43,649 nucleotides of DNA from Longivirga sp036510975 (GTDB lineage: Bacteria > Actinomycetota > Actinomycetes > S36-B12 > CAIYMF01), in the NCBI GenBank assembly GCA_036510975.1, contig DATCCY010000148.1, forward strand, positions 1 through 43,649, given 5' to 3'. The notes under the pieces were generated by a model. That model ran no database searches. It was given only the letters and a program-made list of their open reading frames with translations, and had not been told where the DNA came from. Each line of letters begins with the position of its first letter. Position 1 is the stretch's first letter. Positions 34,833 to 41,929 of the stretch are shown one piece after another. The position numbers and the translations under genes were made by a program.

Positions 34833-35665
34833 GGGTCGATCTCCACCCTGGCCCGGGAGCCGAATGTCTCCGCGAGGCGGGCCGTCACCGGCCCGGCCTC
34901 GATCGCGCGGTCGTCCACGCACACCACAGGGTGCACGTCGCGGGTCGACGAGGTGATGAAGACCTCGTCGGCACTGGACAGAACGGCGAGCGGCAGGTGG
35001 GCCTCACGGATGTCCGCGACCGCAGCTCCCCACCGCAGCACGAGCTCGCGGGTGACTCCGGCCAGGCATCCCGTGTCGAGCGACGGCGTGAGGACGACTC
35101 CGTCGACCACCACGAAGACGTTGCTGCCGGTGCACTCCGAGAGCCGACCGAGGGTGTCCGCGAGCACGGCCTCGGAGGCGCCGAGACGCTTGGCGTGGGC
35201 GAGGGCGATCGCGTTCTCGGCGTAGGACGTCGTCTTCAGGCCCGCAGTCGCTGACCGCTCGTTGCGCGTCCAGGGCACGGTGGCGAGGCTGGTGGTCGGC
35301 GGCCAGGGCGACGCCGCGGTCATCGTGACGACGAGGGTGGGCGCGGCGTCACCGCGATCGCTGCCGAAGGGGCCGGCACCGGACGTCACCGTGATGCGCA
35401 ACCGAGCGAACTCAGTCGGCACGCCGGACCCTGCGACGACCGCGCCGACCGCTTCGCGCACAAGCGCATCCGGCGGTCCGGGTATCCCGAGGCCGGCCAG
35501 CGAGCGTCGCAGCCGCGCCAGGTGAAGCGACAGTGCGAAGGGCCCCCCGTCGCGCACAAGGATAGTCTCGAAGACGCCGTCGCCGACCGTGAGGCCGTGG
35601 TCGAGCACCGACACCACGGCGTGCTCCGCGTCCACCAACGCGTCGCCGACCCAGTACCTCGTCAC
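34829..35665 (-). CDS. pabC: Aminodeoxychorismate lyase-like class IV aminotransferase
   Basis: A 278-residue PLP fold-type IV enzyme. The catalytic Lys is in AGLKTTSYAENAIAL, the start has VLDHGLTVGDGVFETI, and LSECTGSNVFVV and TPSLDTGCLAGVTR are cofactor-binding loops. With pabB directly upstream it most likely cleaves 4-amino-4-deoxychorismate to p-aminobenzoate and pyruvate for folate synthesis. D-amino acid or branched-chain aminotransferases share the fold, but the context favours PabC. GTG 35665 overlaps the pabB stop (GTGA). Confidence 0.85.
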   Translation of the reverse strand: MTRYWVGDALVDAEHAVVSVLDHGLTVGDGVFETILVRDGGPFALSLHLARLRRSLAGLGIPGPPDALVREAVGAVVAGSGVPTEFARLRITVTSGAGPFGSDRGDAAPTLVVTMTAASPWPPTTSLATVPWTRNERSATAGLKTTSYAENAIALAHAKRLGASEAVLADTLGRLSECTGSNVFVVVDGVVLTPSLDTGCLAGVTRELVLRWGAAVADIREAHLPLAVLSSADEVFITSSTRDVHPVVCVDDRAIEAGPVTARLAETFGSRARVEIDP

Positions 35666-36735
35666 GGTCGTCCAGCCTGCCACGCCGGGCTCTCGGTGCT
35701 GCCTGACGCCACGGCCAGCAGTGTCTCGGCCTTCAGCTCGGTCTCGTCCCACTCGGCGGCCGCGTCGCTCCCCCACGTGATGCCGGCGCCGGTCCCGAAG
35801 TGCACCACGCCTGCGGACACCCAGAAGGTCCGGATGGCGACCGCGAGCTCGGCGGTGCGCCGATCGGCGTCGACCCAGCCGACCGCACCGCAGTAGGGAC
35901 CACGGGAGGCCCGCTCCACCTCGTCGATGATGTGCAGCGCGCTGGACTTGGGCGCGCCGGTCACCGACCCTGGGGGGAACGAGGCCGCGAGCAGCTCCGG
36001 CCAGCCTGAGTCGGCGCGCAGCACACCGCGCACCCTCGACACGAGGTGGACGAGGCCCGGGTGCTGTTCCACGTCGAGCAGGTGCGGGACCGTCACGCTG
36101 CCCGTCCGGCAGACCGCCCCGAGGTCGTTGCGCACGAGGTCGACGATCATCACGTTCTCCGCGGAGTCCTTCGCGGTCAGGTCGTCGCGTGTCCGTCCGG
36201 TGCCCTTGATCGGCCCGGACTCGACAACGTCACCGGTGCGGCGCAGGTAGAGCTCGGGCGAGGCCGTCACGACCGAGACCCCGCCGTCGGGCACCGCCGG
36301 ATGGACCCGGTCGGGCAGGTGCACCACACCGGCGTACGGCGACGGGTTCCCGGCCGTCAGCAGCGACGCGAGCCCCGCGACGTCGGCGCGCTCCGGGTCC
36401 GGCAGCTCCGCTGTCAGGACGCGGCAGACGTTGGCCTGGTAGACCGTCCCGGCGGCTACGTGGGCGCGCACGACCTCGACGGCCGCGACGTACTCCTCCC
36501 GCGTCATCGACGACGTCCACGCGTCGCGCGCCGGACCGGTCCAACGGCCGAGGGGCGCCGGGGCACGGCGTACCTCCGCGAACCGGGCCAGGACGGGGGC
36601 ACCGTCGTAGGGCACGACGAGCGCCCACCATCCCTCGGTGTCGAGCGCCGTCGGGTCCGACGTGACGTCGAGCAGGCCGGTCGCTGTGCGGTCGCCGAAG
36701 CGCGCCCACGCCTCGTCCGCCGCCCTCACGCGCAC
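35662..36735 (-). CDS. pabB: Aminodeoxychorismate synthase component I
   Basis: A protein of about 357 residues with the chorismate-binding fold. MTREEYVAAVEVVRAHVAAG, VYQANVCRVLTAEL, SPELYLRRTGDVVESGPIKGTGRT and DLVRNDLGAVCR are the typical catalytic segments, with SFPPGSVTGAPK and YCGAVGWVD near the end. It aminates chorismate using ammonia from a PabA partner, which is not in this window. The start is uncertain: GTG 36735 or GTG 36729 fit before the family similarity begins; the longer frame to 36834 overlaps the tRNA promoter region. Confidence 0.9.
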   Translation of the reverse strand: MRVRAADEAWARFGDRTATGLLDVTSDPTALDTEGWWALVVPYDGAPVLARFAEVRRAPAPLGRWTGPARDAWTSSMTREEYVAAVEVVRAHVAAGTVYQANVCRVLTAELPDPERADVAGLASLLTAGNPSPYAGVVHLPDRVHPAVPDGGVSVVTASPELYLRRTGDVVESGPIKGTGRTRDDLTAKDSAENVMIVDLVRNDLGAVCRTGSVTVPHLLDVEQHPGLVHLVSRVRGVLRADSGWPELLAASFPPGSVTGAPKSSALHIIDEVERASRGPYCGAVGWVDADRRTAELAVAIRTFWVSAGVVHFGTGAGITWGSDAAAEWDETELKAETLLAVASGSTESPAWQAGRP

Positions 36736-36768
36736 ATGATCGCGCCTCGTGCTCGGCGCGGTCCCGCT

Positions 36769-36798
36769 TTGGAGTGTGCTGCGACCATGGGTTATGGT
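36769..36798 (+). promoter_or_regulatory. Candidate promoter of the tRNA-Gly/Cys/Val cluster
   Basis: TTGGAG (36769-36774), an 18-base spacer and TATGGT (36793-36798) resemble a housekeeping sigma promoter. It would give a leader of about 30 bases before tRNA-Gly at 36836. It lies in the gap divergent from pabB. Confidence 0.45.
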
Positions 36799-36835
36799 TT
36801 CGTCCCGCAGCCAGGGTTCGTCCTGACGCTGCATC

Positions 36836-36908
36836 GCGGACGTAGCGCAGTTGGTAGCGCATCACCTTGCCAAGGTGAGGGTCGCGGGTTCGAGTCCCGT
36901 CGTCCGCT
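36836..36908 (+). tRNA. tRNA-Gly (GCC)
   Basis: A 73-base cloverleaf with acceptor GCGGACG/CGTCCGC and discriminator T. The anticodon stem TCACC/GGTGA encloses TTGCCAA, so the anticodon is GCC. The T arm is GCGGG-TTCGAGT-CCCGT. CCA is not encoded. Confidence 0.96.
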
Positions 36909-36934
36909 CGGAAGACCTCACTCGAGGTCTGCTC

Positions 36935-37005
36935 GGTGGAGTGGCCGAGAGGCGAGGCAACGGCCTGCAAAGCCGTGTACACGGGTTCGAATCCCGTCTC
37001 CACCT
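36935..37005 (+). tRNA. tRNA-Cys (GCA)
   Basis: A 71-base cloverleaf with acceptor GGTGGAG/CTCCACC and discriminator T. The anticodon loop CTGCAAA lies between ACGGC and GCCGT and gives GCA. The T arm is ACGGG-TTCGAAT-CCCGT. It follows tRNA-Gly by 26 bases and does not encode CCA. Confidence 0.95.
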
Positions 37006-37032
37006 CGGTCACCACCGGGGGCACGACCCCAC

Positions 37033-37108
37033 GGGCGATTGGCGCAGGGGCTAGCGCGCTTCCTTGACACGGAAGAGGTCACAGGTTCGATTCCTGTATC
37101 GCCCACCA
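37033..37108 (+). tRNA. tRNA-Val (GAC), CCA encoded
   Basis: A 76-base gene including the genomic CCA at 37106-37108. The acceptor stem is GGGCGAT/ATCGCCC with discriminator A. The anticodon stem CTTCC/GGAAG encloses TTGACAC, giving GAC for GUC and GUU codons. It differs from the CAC isoacceptor at 31547 in the acceptor and T arm. Confidence 0.96.
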
Positions 37109-37115
37109 CTGTGAG

Positions 37116-37135
37116 GCCCCCGTCACGGCGGGGGC
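37116..37135 (+). terminator. Hairpin after the tRNA cluster
   Basis: GCCCCCG and CGGGGGC pair around a 6-base loop, starting eight bases after the last tRNA. This is a GC-rich stem without a U-run, a usual actinobacterial terminator form. Confidence 0.65.
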
Positions 37136-37193
37136 GTCCGTCGTTCCCGGGACCTCGCCCGGACCCGGCCGCGGGAATGCCTCGAGCAGGGCA

Positions 37194-37211
37194 ACCTACG
37201 CTAACGTAGGT
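37194..37211. promoter_or_regulatory. Palindromic operator candidate upstream of the nitronate monooxygenase-like gene
   Basis: ACCTACG-CTAA-CGTAGGT is a perfect 7-base inverted repeat with a four-base centre, ending 35 bases before the ATG at 37246. Its size and symmetry suit a TetR-family dimer. No regulator gene is adjacent, so the protein would be encoded elsewhere. Confidence 0.55.
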
Positions 37212-37245
37212 GTCGGTTCCGTCCGACGACCCGCCAGGAGCTCCC

Positions 37246-38685
37246 ATGTCCGACACTCGCCGTCCGCAGATCATCCAGGGCGGCATGGGCGTCGCGGTGT
37301 CGTCGTGGAAGCTGGCGCACAAGGTTGCCCGCGCGGGCGAGCTCGGCGTGGTGTCTGGTACCGGCCTCGACATCGTCGTGGCGCGCCGGCTCCAGGACGG
37401 CGACCTCGACGGCGACCTGCGGCGCGCCTTCGCCGCCTTTCCGGTGCCGGACGTGGCGCAGGAGGTGCTCGACCACTACTTCGTCGAGGGTGGGCGCGCA
37501 CCCGACCAGCCCTACGTCGCGATCCCCCGTCCGTCGCTCACCGAGTCGCTCCGAGCGCAGCGGCTGCAGGTCGTCGCCAACTTCGCCGAGGTGTGGCTGG
37601 CCAAGGAGGGCCACGGCGGCGTCGTCGGCGTCAACTTCCTCGAGAAGATCCAGACGCCGACCCCGTGGACGGCGTACGGCGCGATGCTCGCCGGCGTCGA
37701 CTACGTGCTCATGGGTGCCGGCATCCCGGCGCACATCCCTCACCTGCTCGACCAGCTCGCGCTGCACCAGGTGGCATCGCTGCCGGTCGACGTCACCGAC
37801 GCGCTGCCCGACGACGCCTACGCCGTCACGATCGACCCGCGCGAGGTCATGGGCACGGAGCTTCCGCCTCTGCAGCGACCGACGTTCCTCGCGATCGTGG
37901 CCAACCACGTGCTCGCGCAGTACCTCGCCCGCGACGAGGTCACGCGTCCCGACGGGTTCGTGGTCGAGGCCCCGACCGCGGGCGGGCACAACGCACCGCC
38001 GCGCGGCAAGCTCGTGCTCGACGACGACGGCCAGCCGGTCTACGGCCCGCGCGACGTCATCGACCCCGCGAAGTTCGCCGACCTCGGCCTGCCCTTCTGG
38101 CTCGCCGGGTCGTGGGGGTCTCCCGCCCGCCTGGAGGAAGCCCTCGCCCTCGGTGCCGCCGGGATCCAGGTGGGCACGCTGTTCGCGATGAGCGAGGACT
38201 CCGGCTTCCGCCCGGACATCCGCGAGAGCCTGCGCACCTCGCTCATCGACGGCACGCTCACCACGCGCACCGACCCGCTGGCCTCGCCCACCGGCTTCCC
38301 GTTCAAGGTGGCGCAGCTGCCCGGCACGCTGTCCGACCTCGGCCTGCGCGACGCCCGGCCCAAGGTCTGCGACCTCGGGCACCTGCGCACCCCGTTCCGC
38401 CGGCCCGACGGCAAGCTCGACTACCGCTGCGCGTCGGAGCCCGACCACATGTTCACCCGCAAGGGCGGCGCCGAGGACGAGATCGCGGGCCGCGCCTGCC
38501 TGTGCAACGCGCTCGTCGCGAGCGCGGGGCTGCCCCAGGTGCGCAAGGACGGCACCGAGGAGCTGCCGATCGTGACCCTCGGCGACGACCTCGAGGGCGC
38601 GCGCACGCTGCTCAAGACGCACCCGGACGGCTACTCGGCGACCGACGCGATCCAGTGGCTGCGCGGCGACCCGGTCGACGCCTGA
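37246..38685 (+). CDS. Nitronate monooxygenase / 2-nitropropane dioxygenase family flavoprotein, long form
   Basis: A 479-residue FMN-dependent TIM-barrel protein. PQIIQGGMGVAVSSWKLA opens the barrel, PTAGGHNAPPRG is the usual catalytic-His loop, and LEEALALGAAGIQVGTLFAM binds the FMN phosphate. The protein is longer than typical nitronate monooxygenases (about 330-380 residues); the extra C-terminal part holds four cysteines (375, 395, 418, 420) spaced like a metal site. It may oxidise nitronates or, like related long forms, act as an enoyl reductase-like enzyme. AGGAG lies five bases before the ATG, and a palindromic operator candidate lies upstream. Confidence 0.8.
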   Translation: MSDTRRPQIIQGGMGVAVSSWKLAHKVARAGELGVVSGTGLDIVVARRLQDGDLDGDLRRAFAAFPVPDVAQEVLDHYFVEGGRAPDQPYVAIPRPSLTESLRAQRLQVVANFAEVWLAKEGHGGVVGVNFLEKIQTPTPWTAYGAMLAGVDYVLMGAGIPAHIPHLLDQLALHQVASLPVDVTDALPDDAYAVTIDPREVMGTELPPLQRPTFLAIVANHVLAQYLARDEVTRPDGFVVEAPTAGGHNAPPRGKLVLDDDGQPVYGPRDVIDPAKFADLGLPFWLAGSWGSPARLEEALALGAAGIQVGTLFAMSEDSGFRPDIRESLRTSLIDGTLTTRTDPLASPTGFPFKVAQLPGTLSDLGLRDARPKVCDLGHLRTPFRRPDGKLDYRCASEPDHMFTRKGGAEDEIAGRACLCNALVASAGLPQVRKDGTEELPIVTLGDDLEGARTLLKTHPDGYSATDAIQWLRGDPVDA

Positions 38686-38702
38686 CCGCACTTCCCTCCG
38701 GT

Positions 38703-38768
38703 CGCGAGTACCTGGTCCAACCGTCGCGGAGCGGGCCTCGCTGACGACAGTTGCGCCAGGTACTCGCG
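38703..38768. repeat. Large imperfect palindrome between nitronate monooxygenase-like and P450 genes
   Basis: Outer arms CGCGAGTACCTGG (38703-38715) and CCAGGTACTCGCG (38756-38768) pair perfectly. After a 2-base internal loop CAAC (38718-38721) pairs with GTTG (38750-38753), and GTCG (38723-38726) pairs with CGAC (38745-38748). It lies 17 bases after one stop and 37 bases before the next start. It could be a terminator or a member of an intergenic repeat family. Confidence 0.75.
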
Positions 38769-38805
38769 GGTTCGAGCGGCGGCCGGCGGCACTAGGGTCG
38801 GCCGC

Positions 38806-40002
38806 ATGAGCGACGTCGTCTTCGGCATCTCCGACCCCGCCACGATCGCCGACCCCTACCCCGCCTTCACCCGCCTTCGCGCGGCCGGGCGACCGGTCTG
38901 GGACGAGACCCTCGGGATGTGGCTCGCCTTCCGCTTCGACGACGCGAACTCGGTGCTGCGCGACCGAAGGCTCGGCCGCATCTTCCGCGCCCGCCAGCCC
39001 GAGGACGTGTGGGAGACGTTCAACTGGCTGCACGAGGACGCGCTGCTCGAGAACGAGCCGCCCAAGCACACCCGGCTCAAGCAGCTCGTCGCGAAGGCCT
39101 TCGCCCGCGGCCACATCGAGACCCGGCGCCCGCGGATCCAGGAGCTCTGCGCTCAGCTCCTCGACGACGCGCAGGAGCTGGCCCGCGACACCGGCACGTT
39201 CGACCTGATCGCGGACTACGCCGAGCCCCTGCCCGTCCTCGTCATCGCCGACCTGCTCGGGTTCCCGGAGTCCGAGGTCCCGCTGCTGCGGCCGTGGTCG
39301 CAGGCCATCGTGAAGATGTACGAGTACGACCGGACACCCGAGGACGACCGCCGCGCCGAGCAGGCGTGCCGGGAGTTCGCGGCGTACATCGACGCACTGG
39401 CCAGGGACCGACGCACGAAGCCCGGCGACGACCTCATCACGCACCTCGCGGAGGTCGAGGCCGAGGGCGAGCGGCTCACTGAGCGCGAGCTCGCGGCCAC
39501 GGTCGTGCTGCTGCTCAACGCCGGCCACGAGGCGACGGTGAACGGGATGGGCAACGGCATGGTCGCCCTCCTCGAGCGACCCGACCAGTGGCGGCGCGTC
39601 GTCGAGGACCCGTGGGGCGTCGCCGCGACCGCGGTCGAGGAGATGCTGCGCTACGACACGCCGTCGCAGCTCTTCGAGCGCACCGCGACCCGCGACGTGG
39701 AGATCAACGGAAGCGTCGTTCAGGAGGGGCAGAAGATCGCCGCCCTGCTCGGGTCCGCCAACCGCGACCCCGGGATGTTCGTCGACGCCGACACGTTCGA
39801 CGTCGGTCGCGACCCGAACCCGCACATCGCCTTCGGCGCCGGGATCCACTTCTGCCTCGGGGCACCGCTGGCCCGGCTCGAGATGCAGCAGTCGTTGCCC
39901 ATGCTCGCCGAGCGGTTCCCCGCGATCACGGCCGCGGACGGCGCCGTTCAGCGCGACACGTTCGTGCTCCGCGGCTGGGAACGCCTGCCGGTCTCCGTGT
40001 GA
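38806..40002 (+). CDS. Cytochrome P450
   Basis: A 398-residue soluble bacterial P450. The I-helix oxygen-activation motif is GHEAT (240-244), the K-helix ExxR lies in EEMLRYDTPSQ near 278, and the haem-binding loop FGAGIHFCLGAPLARLE places the ligand at Cys350. The N-terminal DPYPAFTRLRAAGRPVWDE is typical of the class I bacterial enzymes that need a separate ferredoxin and reductase; neither is encoded beside it. The substrate cannot be inferred. The MOSC gene follows after 64 bases on the same strand. Confidence 0.95.
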   Translation: MSDVVFGISDPATIADPYPAFTRLRAAGRPVWDETLGMWLAFRFDDANSVLRDRRLGRIFRARQPEDVWETFNWLHEDALLENEPPKHTRLKQLVAKAFARGHIETRRPRIQELCAQLLDDAQELARDTGTFDLIADYAEPLPVLVIADLLGFPESEVPLLRPWSQAIVKMYEYDRTPEDDRRAEQACREFAAYIDALARDRRTKPGDDLITHLAEVEAEGERLTERELAATVVLLLNAGHEATVNGMGNGMVALLERPDQWRRVVEDPWGVAATAVEEMLRYDTPSQLFERTATRDVEINGSVVQEGQKIAALLGSANRDPGMFVDADTFDVGRDPNPHIAFGAGIHFCLGAPLARLEMQQSLPMLAERFPAITAADGAVQRDTFVLRGWERLPVSV

Positions 40003-40066
40003 GACGGGCGGCCCGAGCGCCGATTCGTGGTGGTGCGTGGCTGCCCTCGTCGGCCAGGATCGGGTC

Positions 40067-40648
40067 ATGACCGCCGAGATGAGCGAGCACGCGCCGTTCC
40101 ACCGCACTGCTGAGGAGCTCCTCGCCGGTGTCGAGCACGTGCGCGAGTCGCCTCGCGACTCCGGAGTGCTGGAGCTGATCGTCGTACGCCCGGGCACGGG
40201 AGAGCGCGAGGTGCCGGAGGTCGCGACGGTCGACCTCGAGCTCGGGATCGTCGGCGACACCTGGATCGAACGAGGCAGCACCCGTTCCGCCGACGGCGGG
40301 CCCGACCCCGACTCCCAGGTGACGGTCATGAACGCGCGCGCCGCCGAGCTCGTGGCCGCCTCGCGAGACCGGTGGCCGCTCGCCGGCGACCAGCTCTACG
40401 TCGACCTCGACCTGTCGACTGAGAACCTGCCGACCGGCACGCTGCTGCGCATCGGCGACGCCGAGCTCGAGGTGACCGCCGCGCCGCACACCGGCTGCGC
40501 CCAGTTCAAGGAGCGCTTCGGGGTCGAGGCGCTGCGCCTCACCGCGACCCCTGACGGCCGCTTCCTGCGCCTGCGCGGGATCAACACCCGGGTGGTCCGG
40601 GGCGGCGAGATCCGTCCGGGACACAGGGTCGAGGTCGTCCGGCCGTAG
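40067..40648 (+). CDS. MOSC domain protein
   Basis: A 193-residue MOSC-fold protein, a family related to molybdenum cofactor sulfurases that carries sulfur on a conserved cysteine. That residue is Cys144 in APHTGCAQFKERFG. GIVGDTWIERG and DQLYVDLDLSTENLPTGT are other family positions. ATG 40067 is preferred, with AGGA about 8 bases upstream; ATG 40079 is possible. It converges on ppk2 with 12 bases between stops. Confidence 0.85.
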   Translation: MTAEMSEHAPFHRTAEELLAGVEHVRESPRDSGVLELIVVRPGTGEREVPEVATVDLELGIVGDTWIERGSTRSADGGPDPDSQVTVMNARAAELVAASRDRWPLAGDQLYVDLDLSTENLPTGTLLRIGDAELEVTAAPHTGCAQFKERFGVEALRLTATPDGRFLRLRGINTRVVRGGEIRPGHRVEVVRP

Positions 40649-40653
40649 GCCGG
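40639..40653. terminator. Short hairpin overlapping the MOSC stop codon
   Basis: CCGGCC-GTA-GGCCGG forms a 6-bp stem with a 3-base loop, and the TAG stop lies within it (40646-40648). It is the only stem in the 12-base gap between two convergent genes and may serve both. Confidence 0.4.
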
Positions 40654-40660
40654 CTGCGGG

Positions 40661-41521
40661 TCAGTCCAGCGCAGCAACGAGGCGACGCTGCTCGGCGACG
40701 TCGAAGTCGGCGGGCGGGTACACCGGGTTCATGTCCCGAAGCGCGGAGACGAGCAGGCTGGCGACGAGCCAGTCCCGGTACCACTTGTGGTCGGCGGACA
40801 CGACGTACCACGGAGCCGCATCGGTGGAGCAGCGCGACAGTGCGTCCTGGTAGGCCGCCTGGTAGTCCGGCCAGAACGCGCGCTCCTGCAGGTCGCCGGC
40901 GTTGTACTTCCAGTACTTCGACGGGTCCTCCAGTCGCTCGGCGAGACGTCGCTTCTGCTCGTCCTTCGAGATGTGCAGCATGACCTTGACGATGTGCGTC
41001 CCGGCGTCGACCACACGGTGCTCGAAGGCGTTGATGCGCTCGTAGCGGGTGGACCACTCGCTCTGCGGCACGAGGTCGTGCACCCGAACCACCAGGACGT
41101 CCTCGTACTGCGACCGGTTGAACACTCCGATGTCGCCCGGGCTCGGCAGCGCGTTGTCGATTCGCCACAGGAAGTCGTGCTGGAGCTCCTCGGACGTCGG
41201 CTTCTTGAACGAGGTGATGCTGACGCCGGCGGGGTTCATCGCACCTACGACCCGCCGGACCGTGCCGTCCTTGCCCGAGGTGTCCATGCCCTGCAGGAGC
41301 AGGAGCAGCGCGCGGTGGCCTCCGCCCACCCCTTCGGCGTAGAGGCGCTCCTGGAGCCCGGTGAGCTCGGTGACGAGCGCCGCGGTGCGCTCCACCGTGG
41401 TGTCCCGGTCGCCCGGCACCAGCGGGGTGGCGCCGGGGTCGATCTCGGACAGCGAGGCGCCCGGCGCGAACCGGATGCTCTCGACGACCTCGTGCGGCTC
41501 GAGCGCCGGCACCTTGCGCAT
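40661..41521 (-). CDS. ppk2: Polyphosphate kinase 2 family protein
   Basis: A 286-residue PPK2. Walker A is QGMDTSGKDGT (77-87), Walker B lies in GVFNRSQYEDVLVVRV (132-147), and the lid region holds HISKDEQKRRLAERLEDPSKYWK. PPK2 enzymes move phosphate between polyphosphate and nucleoside mono- or diphosphates. The single-domain length and the motifs suit class I or III; class cannot be settled by eye. ATG 41521 has GGGAGG upstream. The divergent glsB-like gene starts only 30 bases away. Confidence 0.92.
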   Translation of the reverse strand: MRKVPALEPHEVVESIRFAPGASLSEIDPGATPLVPGDRDTTVERTAALVTELTGLQERLYAEGVGGGHRALLLLLQGMDTSGKDGTVRRVVGAMNPAGVSITSFKKPTSEELQHDFLWRIDNALPSPGDIGVFNRSQYEDVLVVRVHDLVPQSEWSTRYERINAFEHRVVDAGTHIVKVMLHISKDEQKRRLAERLEDPSKYWKYNAGDLQERAFWPDYQAAYQDALSRCSTDAAPWYVVSADHKWYRDWLVASLLVSALRDMNPVYPPADFDVAEQRRLVAALD

Positions 41522-41551
41522 CCCGGACCTCCCATGCGTCAGGATTCCGCC

Positions 41552-41803
41552 ATGGAGATCAGCGGCTTCTTCTCGGCCATCCTCATCGGACTCATCATCG
41601 GTGCCGTGGCGCGGATCGTCGTGCCGAACAGCCAACCCATCGGCTGCCTGCTCACGATGATCGTCGGTGTCGTGGCGGCCGCGATCGGGGCCGCCATCGG
41701 CTACTCCCAGCACTGGAGCTTCTGGCTGGTCTTCGCCCTGCAGGTCCTCATCGCCGCCGTCATCGTCGCGATCTTCTCCGCAGCCACCCGACCCCGCCCC
41801 TGA
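41552..41803 (+). CDS. GlsB/YeaQ/YmgE family stress-associated membrane protein
   Basis: An 83-residue protein with three hydrophobic segments (about 6-24, 31-50 and 56-77), matching the transglycosylase-associated (GlsB/YeaQ) family: GFFSAILIGLIIGAVARIVVP followed by GCLLTMIVGVVAAAIGAAIG. Members are small membrane proteins induced by stress; mechanism unknown. AGGA precedes the ATG by 8 bases. A complex palindrome begins 10 bases after the stop. Confidence 0.88.
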   Translation: MEISGFFSAILIGLIIGAVARIVVPNSQPIGCLLTMIVGVVAAAIGAAIGYSQHWSFWLVFALQVLIAAVIVAIFSAATRPRP

Positions 41804-41812
41804 GCCACCATC

Positions 41813-41894
41813 GCGATGAAGGACGCCTTGGCTCCATAGAGGACAACAAACTGAGCCTTCATCTCGGCGTTGCGATGAAGGCGTCCTTCATCGC
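41813..41894. repeat. Mosaic palindromic element with four alternating GATGAAGG copies
   Basis: The outer arms GCGATGAAGGACGCCTT (41813-41829) and AAGGCGTCCTTCATCGC (41878-41894) pair perfectly over 17 bases. Inside, GATGAAGG occurs at 41815-41822 and 41874-41881 and its complement CCTTCATC at 41856-41863 and 41885-41892. This allows three competing stems, including a 10-bp stem with a 3-base loop at 41872-41894. It separates glsB-like and RibD-like genes and is not an ordinary simple terminator. Confidence 0.8.
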
Positions 41895-41929
41895 AAACGC
41901 CCCCGGCTGCGGCGTGCGAGGATCGACGC

